From: Pseudomonas corrugata
GTDB taxonomy: Bacteria; Pseudomonadota; Gammaproteobacteria; Pseudomonadales; Pseudomonadaceae
NCBI RefSeq assembly: GCF_001269905.1
Contig: NZ_LHVK01000003.1
Location: forward strand, 248,001 to 312,000
Direction: 5' to 3'
DNA length: 64,000 nt
Shown: positions 56,609 to 64,000 of the stretch, one piece after another
Layout of the letters: each line of letters starts with the position of its first letter
How positions within the stretch are numbered: position 1 is the first letter of the stretch
Notes under the pieces: generated by a model
What the model was told of the DNA's origin: nothing
Seen by the model: only the letters and a program-made list of their open reading frames with translations
Databases searched by the model: none
Position numbers and translations under genes: made by a program

Positions 56609-58102
56609 ATGTCGCTCGCCATTGTCCATAGCCGCGCCCAGGTGGGGGTGGAGGCTCCCGCCGTTACCGTTGAGGTCCATCTTGCCAATGGCCTGCCGTC
56701 ATTGACGATGGTCGGCTTGCCGGAGGCGGCGGTGAAGGAAAGCAAGGACCGGGTGCGCAGCGCGATCATCAATTCGGGGCTGAACTTCCCGGCGCGGCGC
56801 ATTACCTTGAACCTCGCACCAGCGGATCTACCGAAGGACGGCGGGCGGTTCGACCTGGCCATTGCTCTGGGCATCCTTGCGGCCAGCGTGCAGGTGCCGA
56901 CCCTGACGCTGGACGATGTGGAATGCCTCGGTGAGCTGGCGCTATCCGGCGCTGTGCGACCGGTGCGCGGGGTATTGCCCGCAGCGCTGGCCGCACGCAA
57001 GGCCGGACGCACGCTGGTGGTGCCGCGGGCGAATGCCGAGGAAGCCTGCCTGGCCTCGGGCCTGAGAGTCATCGCCGTGGATCATCTGCTTGAAGTAGTG
57101 GCGCATTTCAACGGCCACGCTCCGGTCGAGCCCTTCGTCTCGAACGGACTGCTCTCGGCCAGCAAGCCCTACCCCGACCTGAAGGAAGTTCAAGGCCAGG
57201 TCGGGGCCAAGCGTGCCTTGCTGATCGCTGCCGCCGGCGCGCACAACCTGCTATTCAGCGGACCACCGGGTACCGGCAAGACATTGCTGGCGAGTCGTTT
57301 GCCGGGACTGCTACCGCCACTGGCCGAGAGCGAGGCCCTGGAGGTCGCGGCGATCCAGTCGGTTGCCAGTTGCGTGCCCTTGAGCCACTGGCCGCAACGC
57401 CCTTTTCGCCAGCCCCATCATTCGGCATCTGGCCCGGCGCTGGTGGGCGGAGGATCCAAACCGCAGCCAGGCGAGATCACCCTGGCCCATCATGGTGTGT
57501 TGTTCCTGGATGAATTGCCGGAGTTCGACCGCAAGGTACTGGAAGTCCTGCGGGAGCCACTCGAATCGGGCCAGATCGTCGTCTCGCGCGCCCGCGACCG
57601 CGTGCGCTTTCCGGCGCGCTTCCAGCTGGTGGCGGCAATGAACCCCTGCCCCTGCGGATACCTGGGCGAGCCCAGCGGCCGTTGCTCCTGCACACCCGAC
57701 ATGGTGCAGCGCTACCGCAACAAGCTCTCAGGTCCCTTGTTGGACCGCATCGACCTGCACCTGACGGTCGCACGGGAAGCCACGGCGCTCAATCCCAGGT
57801 GCGAACCGGGTGAGGACACGGCCACCGTGGCCGAACAAGTGGCCGAAGCCCGCGAACGCCAGCAGATACGCCAGGGCTGTGCCAACGCTTTTCTGGATCT
57901 ACCCGGCTTGCGCCGGCATTGCACGTTATCCACAGCCGATGAAACGTGGCTGGAAACCGCCTGCGAGCGACTGACCTTGTCGCTACGGGCTGCCCATCGC
58001 TTGCTCAAGGTCGCGCGGACACTGGCGGACCTCGAGCAGGCGGGCCGTATCAGCCGGGAGCACCTGGCTGAAGCCTTGCAGTATCGACCTGCTACGGCTT
58101 GA
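56609..58102 (+). CDS. comM: ComM/YifB-type Mg-chelatase-like AAA+ helicase
   Basis: A 497-residue protein. An N-terminal Lon-like domain (SLAIVHSRAQVGVEAPAVTV; LADLPKDGGRFD region) precedes the AAA+ domain with Walker A GPPGTGKTLL (about 218), Walker B LFLDELPEF and a C-terminal Mg_chelatase_C part with zinc-binding Cys (NPCPCGY, SGRCSC). In Vibrio, ComM is a hexameric branch-migration helicase for natural transformation; in Pseudomonas its role is inferred. Full length with intact motifs. Confidence 0.95.
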   Translation: MSLAIVHSRAQVGVEAPAVTVEVHLANGLPSLTMVGLPEAAVKESKDRVRSAIINSGLNFPARRITLNLAPADLPKDGGRFDLAIALGILAASVQVPTLTLDDVECLGELALSGAVRPVRGVLPAALAARKAGRTLVVPRANAEEACLASGLRVIAVDHLLEVVAHFNGHAPVEPFVSNGLLSASKPYPDLKEVQGQVGAKRALLIAAAGAHNLLFSGPPGTGKTLLASRLPGLLPPLAESEALEVAAIQSVASCVPLSHWPQRPFRQPHHSASGPALVGGGSKPQPGEITLAHHGVLFLDELPEFDRKVLEVLREPLESGQIVVSRARDRVRFPARFQLVAAMNPCPCGYLGEPSGRCSCTPDMVQRYRNKLSGPLLDRIDLHLTVAREATALNPRCEPGEDTATVAEQVAEARERQQIRQGCANAFLDLPGLRRHCTLSTADETWLETACERLTLSLRAAHRLLKVARTLADLEQAGRISREHLAEALQYRPATA

Positions 58103-58108
58103 ACCGTG

Positions 58109-59323
58109 TCACGGTTTGGTCAGGTCCACCAGCGGCGTGTTTCGTACCTCGGTCTTGCGATCACCCTGGATCTCATTGATGCGCTTGAGGGCTTTGTCCA
58201 CGGCGCCCTTGTCCGCCAGCAGGCTGTAGTAGATCTGGAAGTGTTTTTGCTCTTTCGGCGCGATAGTGGGCACCAGTCCCAGTGGACGCTGATAGTGGCG
58301 GTTATAGGAAAAACTGGTGCCAGGCTCCAGCCCGGTCACGTACCCCTGCCCTTGGGTATCGGTGTTTTTCCACAGGGAGAACACGGGAAGCGTTCCTGTG
58401 TTGAAGCCCACCGATACACCGAGGCTACCGGCCTTGTTGTGGAGCACGGTGAGCGTGTCGCCCTTGGCGTCGGCGTAAGGCACGAGGTTATAGACGGTTT
58501 CGTCGTAATCCTTGGTGGGCGCCCGGTAGGTTTGCCAGTCAGCCAGATCGCCCTTGGCCTTGTCATTGAATGGCGAGACTTGCTTGACCGGTGCCGCGAA
58601 ACGAGCCCCCTGCTCCAGGAATGGCGTGCTGAAGTTGCTGTGGTAGAGCGCCTGGTATTCCTTTGGATAGTCGCCGTTGTTGGTCAACGTGTCGTTGAGA
58701 GCGAAGGTCACGCTGCCAGGCTCGGTGACCAACTCGGTCTGCACCGAAAAATCGACTTTCTTGAAAGCCTGCTCTTTCAACTCGCCCCTCAGGGTAATGG
58801 CGTAAGGCGCTTTTTCGTCGATGTGCAAGGTGACCTTGTTGGCCGGGATATTGGCCGCACGACCGTGCAGCGTCAGCAGTTCACCATTGTCCATGCCAGG
58901 GTGACCTACCCACTCGTAACCACAACGGGTGACCAGCTCGTTGAAACCTTCGAGCCATCCCAACCCACCGCGCCCGTTGAGTTCGATGAAAGCCGGATTG
59001 ACCACTTCCTTGACCGGCGAATCCCAACCCATCCGCGCATTCCCGACCGACGCCTGCAGTACGTTCATGCCCCGGGTCGGAACGACCGAAAGCTTCATGG
59101 TGCCGTTGTCGATGTCGACGATGCTGACGCCTTCCTGGCGACCGCCGTGCAGGGTGCGCATCGTCACGGAAAAGGGTTTGTCGGTCTTCACACCGAGCTG
59201 CTGGCTGGTGATCTGCCAGGGCTGAGCGGCTTTATCAGTGTCAAGAAGCACATAGTCCCAGGCCATGGCATGGGAGGCAGCGCCCAGGGCGCCAAGGGTA
59301 ACGAGGAGTTTGAACGGAGTCAT
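58109..59323 (-). CDS. Secreted aldose-1-epimerase-like protein (DUF4432)
   Basis: A 404-residue protein with a signal peptide (MTPFKLLVTLGALGAASHAM, cleavage after AMA) and a galactose-mutarotase-like beta-sandwich (VPTRGMNVLQASVGNARMGW; FNELVTRCGYEWVGHPGM; ETVYNLVPYADAKGDTLTVL). DUF4432 members bind sugars in the periplasm; substrate unknown. Faces comM tail to tail (7 bp apart). Upstream lies the 313 bp REP cluster. Confidence 0.86.
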   Translation of the reverse strand: MTPFKLLVTLGALGAASHAMAWDYVLLDTDKAAQPWQITSQQLGVKTDKPFSVTMRTLHGGRQEGVSIVDIDNGTMKLSVVPTRGMNVLQASVGNARMGWDSPVKEVVNPAFIELNGRGGLGWLEGFNELVTRCGYEWVGHPGMDNGELLTLHGRAANIPANKVTLHIDEKAPYAITLRGELKEQAFKKVDFSVQTELVTEPGSVTFALNDTLTNNGDYPKEYQALYHSNFSTPFLEQGARFAAPVKQVSPFNDKAKGDLADWQTYRAPTKDYDETVYNLVPYADAKGDTLTVLHNKAGSLGVSVGFNTGTLPVFSLWKNTDTQGQGYVTGLEPGTSFSYNRHYQRPLGLVPTIAPKEQKHFQIYYSLLADKGAVDKALKRINEIQGDRKTEVRNTPLVDLTKP

Positions 59324-59444
59324 GGACTTGGCCTTTTATTGGAGTTGTGCGGTTTTTATAGACTTGAAGAAACGTTTCAGCAAGCTTAAAAACGGCAATA
59401 ACTCTAAAAAAAAGCAGACCGGAGAGATTAGCGACACAAAGTGT

Positions 59445-59595
59445 GTGGGAGCCGAGATTGCTCGCGATGGCATTGGATCGGGCGATATCTCTGTCGCCTG
59501 ACATGATGCTATCGCGAGCAAGCTCGGCTCCCACAGTGGCCGGGGGCAATTAGATATTGACGGTTGAAAGCCATCGCGAGCAGGCTCGCTCCCAT
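59445..59595. repeat. Three REP sequences between DUF4432 and the chemoreceptor
   Basis: A GTGGGAGCCGAGATTGCTCG variant and its inverted partner (59512–59534) form a REPIN, followed after about 38 bases by a single GAGCAGGCTCGC-type copy (59572–59595) of the family seen at 13931. The 313 bp gap holds little else. Confidence 0.82.
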
Positions 59596-59636
59596 AATGA
59601 TCTGGGATGAGCTTGCTGGCTGCGGTTATAGGGGAC

Positions 59637-61613
59637 TCAGCGGAACCGATCGACTTCATGGCGCAGGTCCTGCGCCAATTTTTCCAGTTCCTTGGCAGTG
59701 ACCGCCAGGTTCGAGACCACTTCGCGCTGCTCGCTGTTGGCCATGGCGATACTCTGCAGGTTGCTGCTGAGCAGGGTTGCCGTGCTGCTTTGTTCTTGGG
59801 TAGCGGTGGTGATCGCCGCGAACTGCTGGCCGGCCGAACGGCTTTGCTCGTCGATGCGTGCCAGGGCCGAGGCCACGTTGGCGTTGCGCGACAGACCTTC
59901 CTGCATCAACAGGTTGCCCTGTTCCATCGTGCTGATGGCATTGCCGGTTTCCTGCTGGATGCTGGTGATCATGCTGGAAATCTCGTCAGTGGCCTGACGG
60001 GTACGGGAGGCCAGACTACGGACCTCATCCGCCACCACGGCGAAACCACGCCCCTGCTCGCCTGCACGGGCGGCTTCGATGGCGGCGTTCAGGGCCAGCA
60101 GGTTGGTCTGCTCGGCGATGGAGGTGATCACGCCGACGATCCCGCCGATTTCCTGGGAACGCTGGCCCAAGGTGTTGATGACCGTAGCGGTGCTGTTCAA
60201 TGCCCCGGCAATCTGCTCCAGGGACGAAGACGCTTCATCCATCGATGTCCGACCGATCCGCGTTTGCTGGGCGTTATCCTGAGCCAGGCGCTCGGTATTG
60301 CCCATGTTATCGGCAATGTTCAACGAAGTGGCGCTGAACTCTTCCACCGCGCCGGCCATGCTGGTGATTTCCCCGGATTGCTGCTCCATTCCTTCGTAGG
60401 CGCCGCTGGACAATCCCGATAGGGCCTGGGCACGGCTGCTGACCTCCTGGGAAGCCTTGCGGATGTGCTCGACCATGGTCGACAGCGCCTGGCTCATCTG
60501 GTTGAAAGCACGGGACAGTTGGCCGATTTCATCATGGCTCGACACGTTCAGGCGCACGCTCAGGTCGCCGGCGCCCAGCGCTTCGGCTTGGCGCACCAGA
60601 TCACCCAGGGGTGCCAGCTTGCTGCGCAGCAGCCACATCGCCGCACCGACCGCCAACAACATTGCCAGCAAGCTGCCAATGGCCAGCTGCGTACCAACGC
60701 TCCAGGTCACCTCGCGAATCTCGGCCTTCGGCATGCTCGCCACCACCGCCCACGGTCCACCCTCGAACGGTACGGCGACGCTGTAGAAATCTTCCGCGGT
60801 GTCGCTCCAGAACGCGCCCTTACCCGGCTCCTTCACCAGGCTGACGACTGTAGTGACAGCAGCATCCAGCGCCTGAACGCCGGCCGGCGGTACCAGCCAT
60901 TTGTTTTGCTCATCCAGCAGCGCCAGCGAGCCGGTCTTGCCAATACGGAAACGCTTGAGATTTTCGAACTGCGCATTTTGCGCGTCGGTGTAGTCGAAAC
61001 CGACATACAGCGCAGCGATGATCTTGCCACTGCTGTCCTGCACCGGGCTGTACTGGGTCATGTAGTAGCGGCCAAAGAGCAAGACGCGGCCAATATAGCT
61101 CTGCCCACTCGTCAAGCGGGCGTAAGCCGGGCTGGCATGGTCAAGCAGGGTACCAATGGCCCGCGAACCGTCCTGCTTGGCCACCGACGTACTGACGCGG
61201 ATGAAATCGTCGCCGCTGCGCACGAATACCGTGGCAGTCCCGGCAGTCATTTGCTTGAACTCGTCAACTTCCTTGAAGTTGTTATTCAGTACCTCGCTGC
61301 CCAGGCTCAGGCTCGGGGTCTGCACGCCTGCCACCGTAACCGGCTGATCCGGATGCACTTGCAGGCCCGCGCTGAAGCGCTTCTCGAACAGGCCAGCCAA
61401 GCGCTGTGTGCTCTCACGCAAGGTGCCATGGAAGGTATTGAGCTGATCGGCCATCAGGCGTGCTTCGCTGGCCAGATGCTCTTCACGAGTGGCGAGGTTG
61501 GCGGCGTCCAGCGATCGCAAGGCGAAGACGGTACTGCCGGAGATCACGATCGCCAGTATCACGGCAAGGGCAAGGCCTAGCTGTGAGGCGATCCGGGCAC
61601 GGGGTTGAGACAT
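59637..61613 (-). CDS. Methyl-accepting chemotaxis protein with Cache sensor
   Basis: A 658-residue chemoreceptor. TM1 ([20 protein letters not shown], about 12–32), a large periplasmic Cache domain (about 33–330; [30 protein letters not shown]), TM2 (about 335–355), HAMP (about 356–410) and the signalling domain with the hairpin tip ([20 protein letters not shown], about 520). The ligand is unknown; Cache domains of this type bind amino or organic acids. The start at 61613 matches the family; the ATG at 61658 adds 15 residues without membrane features. Confidence 0.92.
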   Translation of the reverse strand: MSQPRARIASQLGLALAVILAIVISGSTVFALRSLDAANLATREEHLASEARLMADQLNTFHGTLRESTQRLAGLFEKRFSAGLQVHPDQPVTVAGVQTPSLSLGSEVLNNNFKEVDEFKQMTAGTATVFVRSGDDFIRVSTSVAKQDGSRAIGTLLDHASPAYARLTSGQSYIGRVLLFGRYYMTQYSPVQDSSGKIIAALYVGFDYTDAQNAQFENLKRFRIGKTGSLALLDEQNKWLVPPAGVQALDAAVTTVVSLVKEPGKGAFWSDTAEDFYSVAVPFEGGPWAVVASMPKAEIREVTWSVGTQLAIGSLLAMLLAVGAAMWLLRSKLAPLGDLVRQAEALGAGDLSVRLNVSSHDEIGQLSRAFNQMSQALSTMVEHIRKASQEVSSRAQALSGLSSGAYEGMEQQSGEITSMAGAVEEFSATSLNIADNMGNTERLAQDNAQQTRIGRTSMDEASSSLEQIAGALNSTATVINTLGQRSQEIGGIVGVITSIAEQTNLLALNAAIEAARAGEQGRGFAVVADEVRSLASRTRQATDEISSMITSIQQETGNAISTMEQGNLLMQEGLSRNANVASALARIDEQSRSAGQQFAAITTATQEQSSTATLLSSNLQSIAMANSEQREVVSNLAVTAKELEKLAQDLRHEVDRFR

Positions 61614-61798
61614 GACGGCTCCTGGCCGAGACACCGGATCATTCTGATCACGTCGCACGCTCGGCGTTTATTCAAGGTAGGTATGTATTTACCCTTTCTG
61701 AACGAGGGTTCCATGTTCACGGGTTCGGCAGCCAAGCCGAATACTTGAGCGGTTTGCAGGGAATAATATCAGGCCGCCATTACGCTTACTGCAACGTT

Positions 61799-62719
61799 TC
61801 AGCCAAGACGCTCCACCGCGGGCAGTTGCATGGCACTGACTTCGCCCTGGAGGAAGTCACTGAGCCGACGCAAACGCTCACCTCCCGGACGGGTTTTCGG
61901 CCAGACCAGATAATAGTGCTCGCCACTGGCGACTGCCGTCGGCCACGGCAGGCTCAAACGCCCTTGGGCCACGTCTTCGGCCACCATCAACAGGTCGCCC
62001 ATGGAAACACCGTAACCGCGTGCCGCGGCAATCATGCCCAGCTCCAGCGTATCGAACACCTGCCCGCCCTTGAGCGAGACCTTGTCGGACAAGCCCATAC
62101 GCTCCAGCCAACTGCGCCAGTCGCGACGGTCCGGAGTGGGATGGAGCAGTTCGGCGTTGGCCAGCCGCTGCACATCCCACGGTTGATCGTTCAACAGGTT
62201 CGGCGCGCCCACCGGGATCAGTTCCTCGGGGAACAGGAAACTGGCTTCCCAATCCGCTGGGAAATGTCCGTTGCCCAGCAGCACTGCGCAATCGAAAGGT
62301 TCGGTATTGAAGTCCACCGAATCGACGTCCATCCAGGCGCTGGTCAGTTGCACCTCATTGCCCGGCTGCAAATGCCGGAAACGACTCAAGCGCGCCAGCA
62401 ACCAACGCATGGTCAGGGTCGAGGGGGCCTTCATGCGCAGGATGCCGTCTTCACCAGACAGTGTATGGCAGGCCCGCTCCAGCGCCATGAACCCATCGCG
62501 TATGCCTGGCAGCAGCAATCGCGCCGCTTCAGTCAATTGCAGATTGCGACCGCTGCGCTGAAACAGCCGGCAGGCGAAATGCTCCTCAAGCGTGCGGATG
62601 TGGCGGCTGACCGCACTCTGGGTAATCGACAACTCTTCTGCGGCCCGGGTGAACGAGCTGTAGCGCGCCGCCGCTTCGAATGCCCGCAACGCATAAAGAG
62701 GTGGAAGACGACGCGACAT
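61799..62719 (-). CDS. LysR-family transcription regulator (GcvA-like)
   Basis: A 306-residue LysR regulator. The N-terminal helix-turn-helix (FTRAAEELSITQSAVSRHIR, about 24–43) is followed by a linker helix and the PBP2-like effector domain (about 90–300). The overall pattern (LYALRAFEAAARYSSFTRAA; LTEAARLLLPGIRDGF) is that of the GcvA/AmpR group. Divergent from the MATE exporter at 62924, which it probably regulates through the palindromes in the 204 bp between them. Effector unknown. Confidence 0.9.
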   Translation of the reverse strand: MSRRLPPLYALRAFEAAARYSSFTRAAEELSITQSAVSRHIRTLEEHFACRLFQRSGRNLQLTEAARLLLPGIRDGFMALERACHTLSGEDGILRMKAPSTLTMRWLLARLSRFRHLQPGNEVQLTSAWMDVDSVDFNTEPFDCAVLLGNGHFPADWEASFLFPEELIPVGAPNLLNDQPWDVQRLANAELLHPTPDRRDWRSWLERMGLSDKVSLKGGQVFDTLELGMIAAARGYGVSMGDLLMVAEDVAQGRLSLPWPTAVASGEHYYLVWPKTRPGGERLRRLSDFLQGEVSAMQLPAVERLG

Positions 62720-62770
62720 CGGGAAACGCTCCAGTGACGGGGTTCACGCAACCTAGGGGCCTGTGCGGCT

Positions 62771-62829
62771 AACTCATGCACTCAAATTAACCGTACAGGC
62801 CACTAGCGGAAAGAACTCATGCATGAGTT
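62771..62829. promoter_or_regulatory. Repeated palindromic operator between LysR and MATE genes
   Basis: AACTCATGCATGAGTT (62814–62829) is a perfect 16 bp palindrome. Its left half AACTCATGCA recurs at 62771–62780, 43 bases apart (four helical turns), with an eroded right half (CTCAAATT). Two phased sites of this kind between a LysR gene and its divergent target fit LysR regulation and activation sites. Binding is inferred. Confidence 0.5.
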
Positions 62830-62923
62830 TTAATCATATCAGCCATCGTTTTTATCCTTTTGTGCAAAGCATCGCAAGCGCCGAGAATCGACGGTTTACA
62901 GCCTCGTTTGAACAGGGAGCGTG

Positions 62924-64000
62924 ATGATCATGCAGCATCCCGTGCGTACCGAACTCCGGGCCATCCTGCGGCTGGCGGGGCCGTTGATTGCCTCGCAGTT
63001 GGCGCACATGTTGATGGTCCTGACCGACACCTTGATGATGGCGCGCCTGAGCCCCGAAGCCCTGGCCGGCGGTGGACTGGGGGCGGCGAGTTATTCGTTC
63101 GTGTCGATTTTCTGCATCGGCGTAATCGCGGCGGTAGGCACGCTGGTCGCGATCCGTCACGGTGCTGGCGACATCGAGGGCGCCACCCGATTGACCCAGG
63201 CCGGATTGTGGCTGGCCTGGCTGATGGCCCTGGTCGCCGGGTTGCTGCTATGGAACCTCAAGCCGGTGCTACTGATGTTCGGCCAGACCGAAACCAACGT
63301 GATGTCCGCCGGACAGTTCCTGCTAGCACTACCGTTTGCTTTGCCCGGCTATCTGAGCTTCATGGCCCTGCGCGGTTTCACCAGCGCCATTGGCCGTGCC
63401 ACGCCGGTCATGGTGATCAGCCTCGGCGGCACGGTGGCCAACTTCCTGCTCAATTACGCGCTCATCACCGGTATGTTCGGGCTGCCGAAACTGGGCTTGA
63501 TGGGCATCGGCCTGGTTACTGCCATCGTTGCCAGTTGCATGGCCCTGGCGCTGGCCTGGCATATCCACCGGCATCCGGCATACCGCGAGTACCCACTGCT
63601 TGAGGGGCTGTTCCGGCCGAATCGCCAGTACCTCAAGGAGCTGTGGCGCCTGGGCCTGCCGATTGGCGGCACCTATGCCGTGGAAGTCGGGCTGTTCGCA
63701 TTCGCCGCGCTGTGCATGGGCACCATGGGCAGCACGCCGTTGGCGGCCCATCAGATCGCCCTGCAGATCGTTTCAGTGGCGTTCATGGTGCCGGCAGGCA
63801 TCTCGTACGCCATCACGATGCGTATCGGCCAGCACTATGGCGCCGGCCACCTGCTGATGGCGCGAATGGCCGGACGGGTCGGCATAGGCTTCGGCGCGGC
63901 GGTGATGCTGACCTTCGCCATGGTGTTCTGGCTGTTGCCGAATCAGTTGATCGGATTGTTCCTTGACCACAACGACCCGGCGTTCCGTCCAGTGATCGAC
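62924..64000 (+). CDS. NorM-type MATE efflux transporter (3' end beyond the window)
   Basis: An open frame from the ATG at 62924 (preceded by GGGAGC) to the last base gives at least 359 residues: MIMQHPVRTELRAILRLAGP, then LIASQLAHMLMVLTDTLMMA, the TM1–TM2 signature of NorM/MATE proteins. About nine of the expected 12 membrane helices are present. MATE proteins export cationic drugs and metabolites in exchange for Na+ or H+. An ATG at 62930 is an alternative start. The stop lies outside the window. Confidence 0.92.
   Translation, partial: MIMQHPVRTELRAILRLAGPLIASQLAHMLMVLTDTLMMARLSPEALAGGGLGAASYSFVSIFCIGVIAAVGTLVAIRHGAGDIEGATRLTQAGLWLAWLMALVAGLLLWNLKPVLLMFGQTETNVMSAGQFLLALPFALPGYLSFMALRGFTSAIGRATPVMVISLGGTVANFLLNYALITGMFGLPKLGLMGIGLVTAIVASCMALALAWHIHRHPAYREYPLLEGLFRPNRQYLKELWRLGLPIGGTYAVEVGLFAFAALCMGTMGSTPLAAHQIALQIVSVAFMVPAGISYAITMRIGQHYGAGHLLMARMAGRVGIGFGAAVMLTFAMVFWLLPNQLIGLFLDHNDPAFRPVID

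Noticed and set aside
56328..56705. Possible 125-residue gene after the immunity gene
   Set aside because: No ribosome-binding site, overlaps the secure comM start by 97 bases, and the second half is the comM coding sequence in another frame.

Overview
The window is chromosomal backbone of a Pseudomonas, most like the P. fluorescens complex. The basis is gene content and order: hemB–ppk facing ppx, algP–PPIase–algQ–dsbB–hemY–hemDX–hemC–algR–argH, cyaA–rnk, and cyaY–lptM–lysA–dapF–DUF484–xerC all follow the order known from P. aeruginosa. High G+C, dense packing with many 1–4 bp start/stop overlaps, and many GTGGGAGC-type REP repeats between genes also fit. No rRNA, tRNA, CRISPR array, insertion sequence or prophage was seen.

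Layout. 1–2.2 kb: end of ubiD, rho, trxA (minus). 2.3–6.1 kb: a GntR/FCD regulator divergent from a four-gene polar amino acid ABC transporter, with a good sigma54 promoter and a FadR-like palindrome between them. 6.2–13.9 kb: ppx, ppk, hemB, a DedA protein, a sterol-desaturase-family protein and elbB. 13.9–16.4 kb: a DUF188 gene coupled to a cytochrome c–FTR1 iron permease fusion. 16.5–19.9 kb: an envelope operon of three lipoproteins (COG3014, YcfL, LpoB-like) and a periplasmic CsgG/LpoB-like protein. 19.9–25.9 kb: an orphan type VI secretion module on the opposite strand (VgrG, DUF4123 adaptor, DUF3304 lipoprotein, Tle1-like phospholipase). 26–31 kb: LysE exporter, MscS channel coupled to a YheS-type ABC-F ATPase, a TIGR02444 protein, and histone-H1-like AlgP. 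31–40 kb: FKBP isomerase, AlgQ, DsbB, the heme genes hemY/hemDX/hemC, algR and argH; the sensor gene algZ survives only as a 3' fragment. 40–50.9 kb: GST, small conserved proteins, cyaA, rnk, DUF1289, cyaY, lptM, lysA, dapF, DUF484, xerC, HAD phosphatase. 51–54.5 kb: sutA, yjbQ, amtB, glnK, ubiK. 54.6–56.6 kb: a histidine kinase with an ethylene-receptor-like membrane sensor interrupted by an in-frame amber codon, then a lone bacteriocin immunity gene in AT-richer DNA. 56.6–64 kb: comM, a DUF4432 epimerase-like protein, a chemoreceptor, and a LysR regulator divergent from a MATE exporter cut by the window end.

Most genes are housekeeping: heme synthesis, lysine/peptidoglycan precursors, polyphosphate, cAMP and nitrogen signalling. 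The items most worth a second look are the ethylene-receptor-like kinase broken by TAG, the decayed algZ beside an intact algR, the VgrG–Tle1 island, the in-frame hemD–hemX fusion with a well-formed internal start, and the LpoB/CsgG-like lipoprotein operon. I found no clearly undescribed multi-gene system; the lipoprotein operon and the interrupted kinase come closest to unexplained biology.
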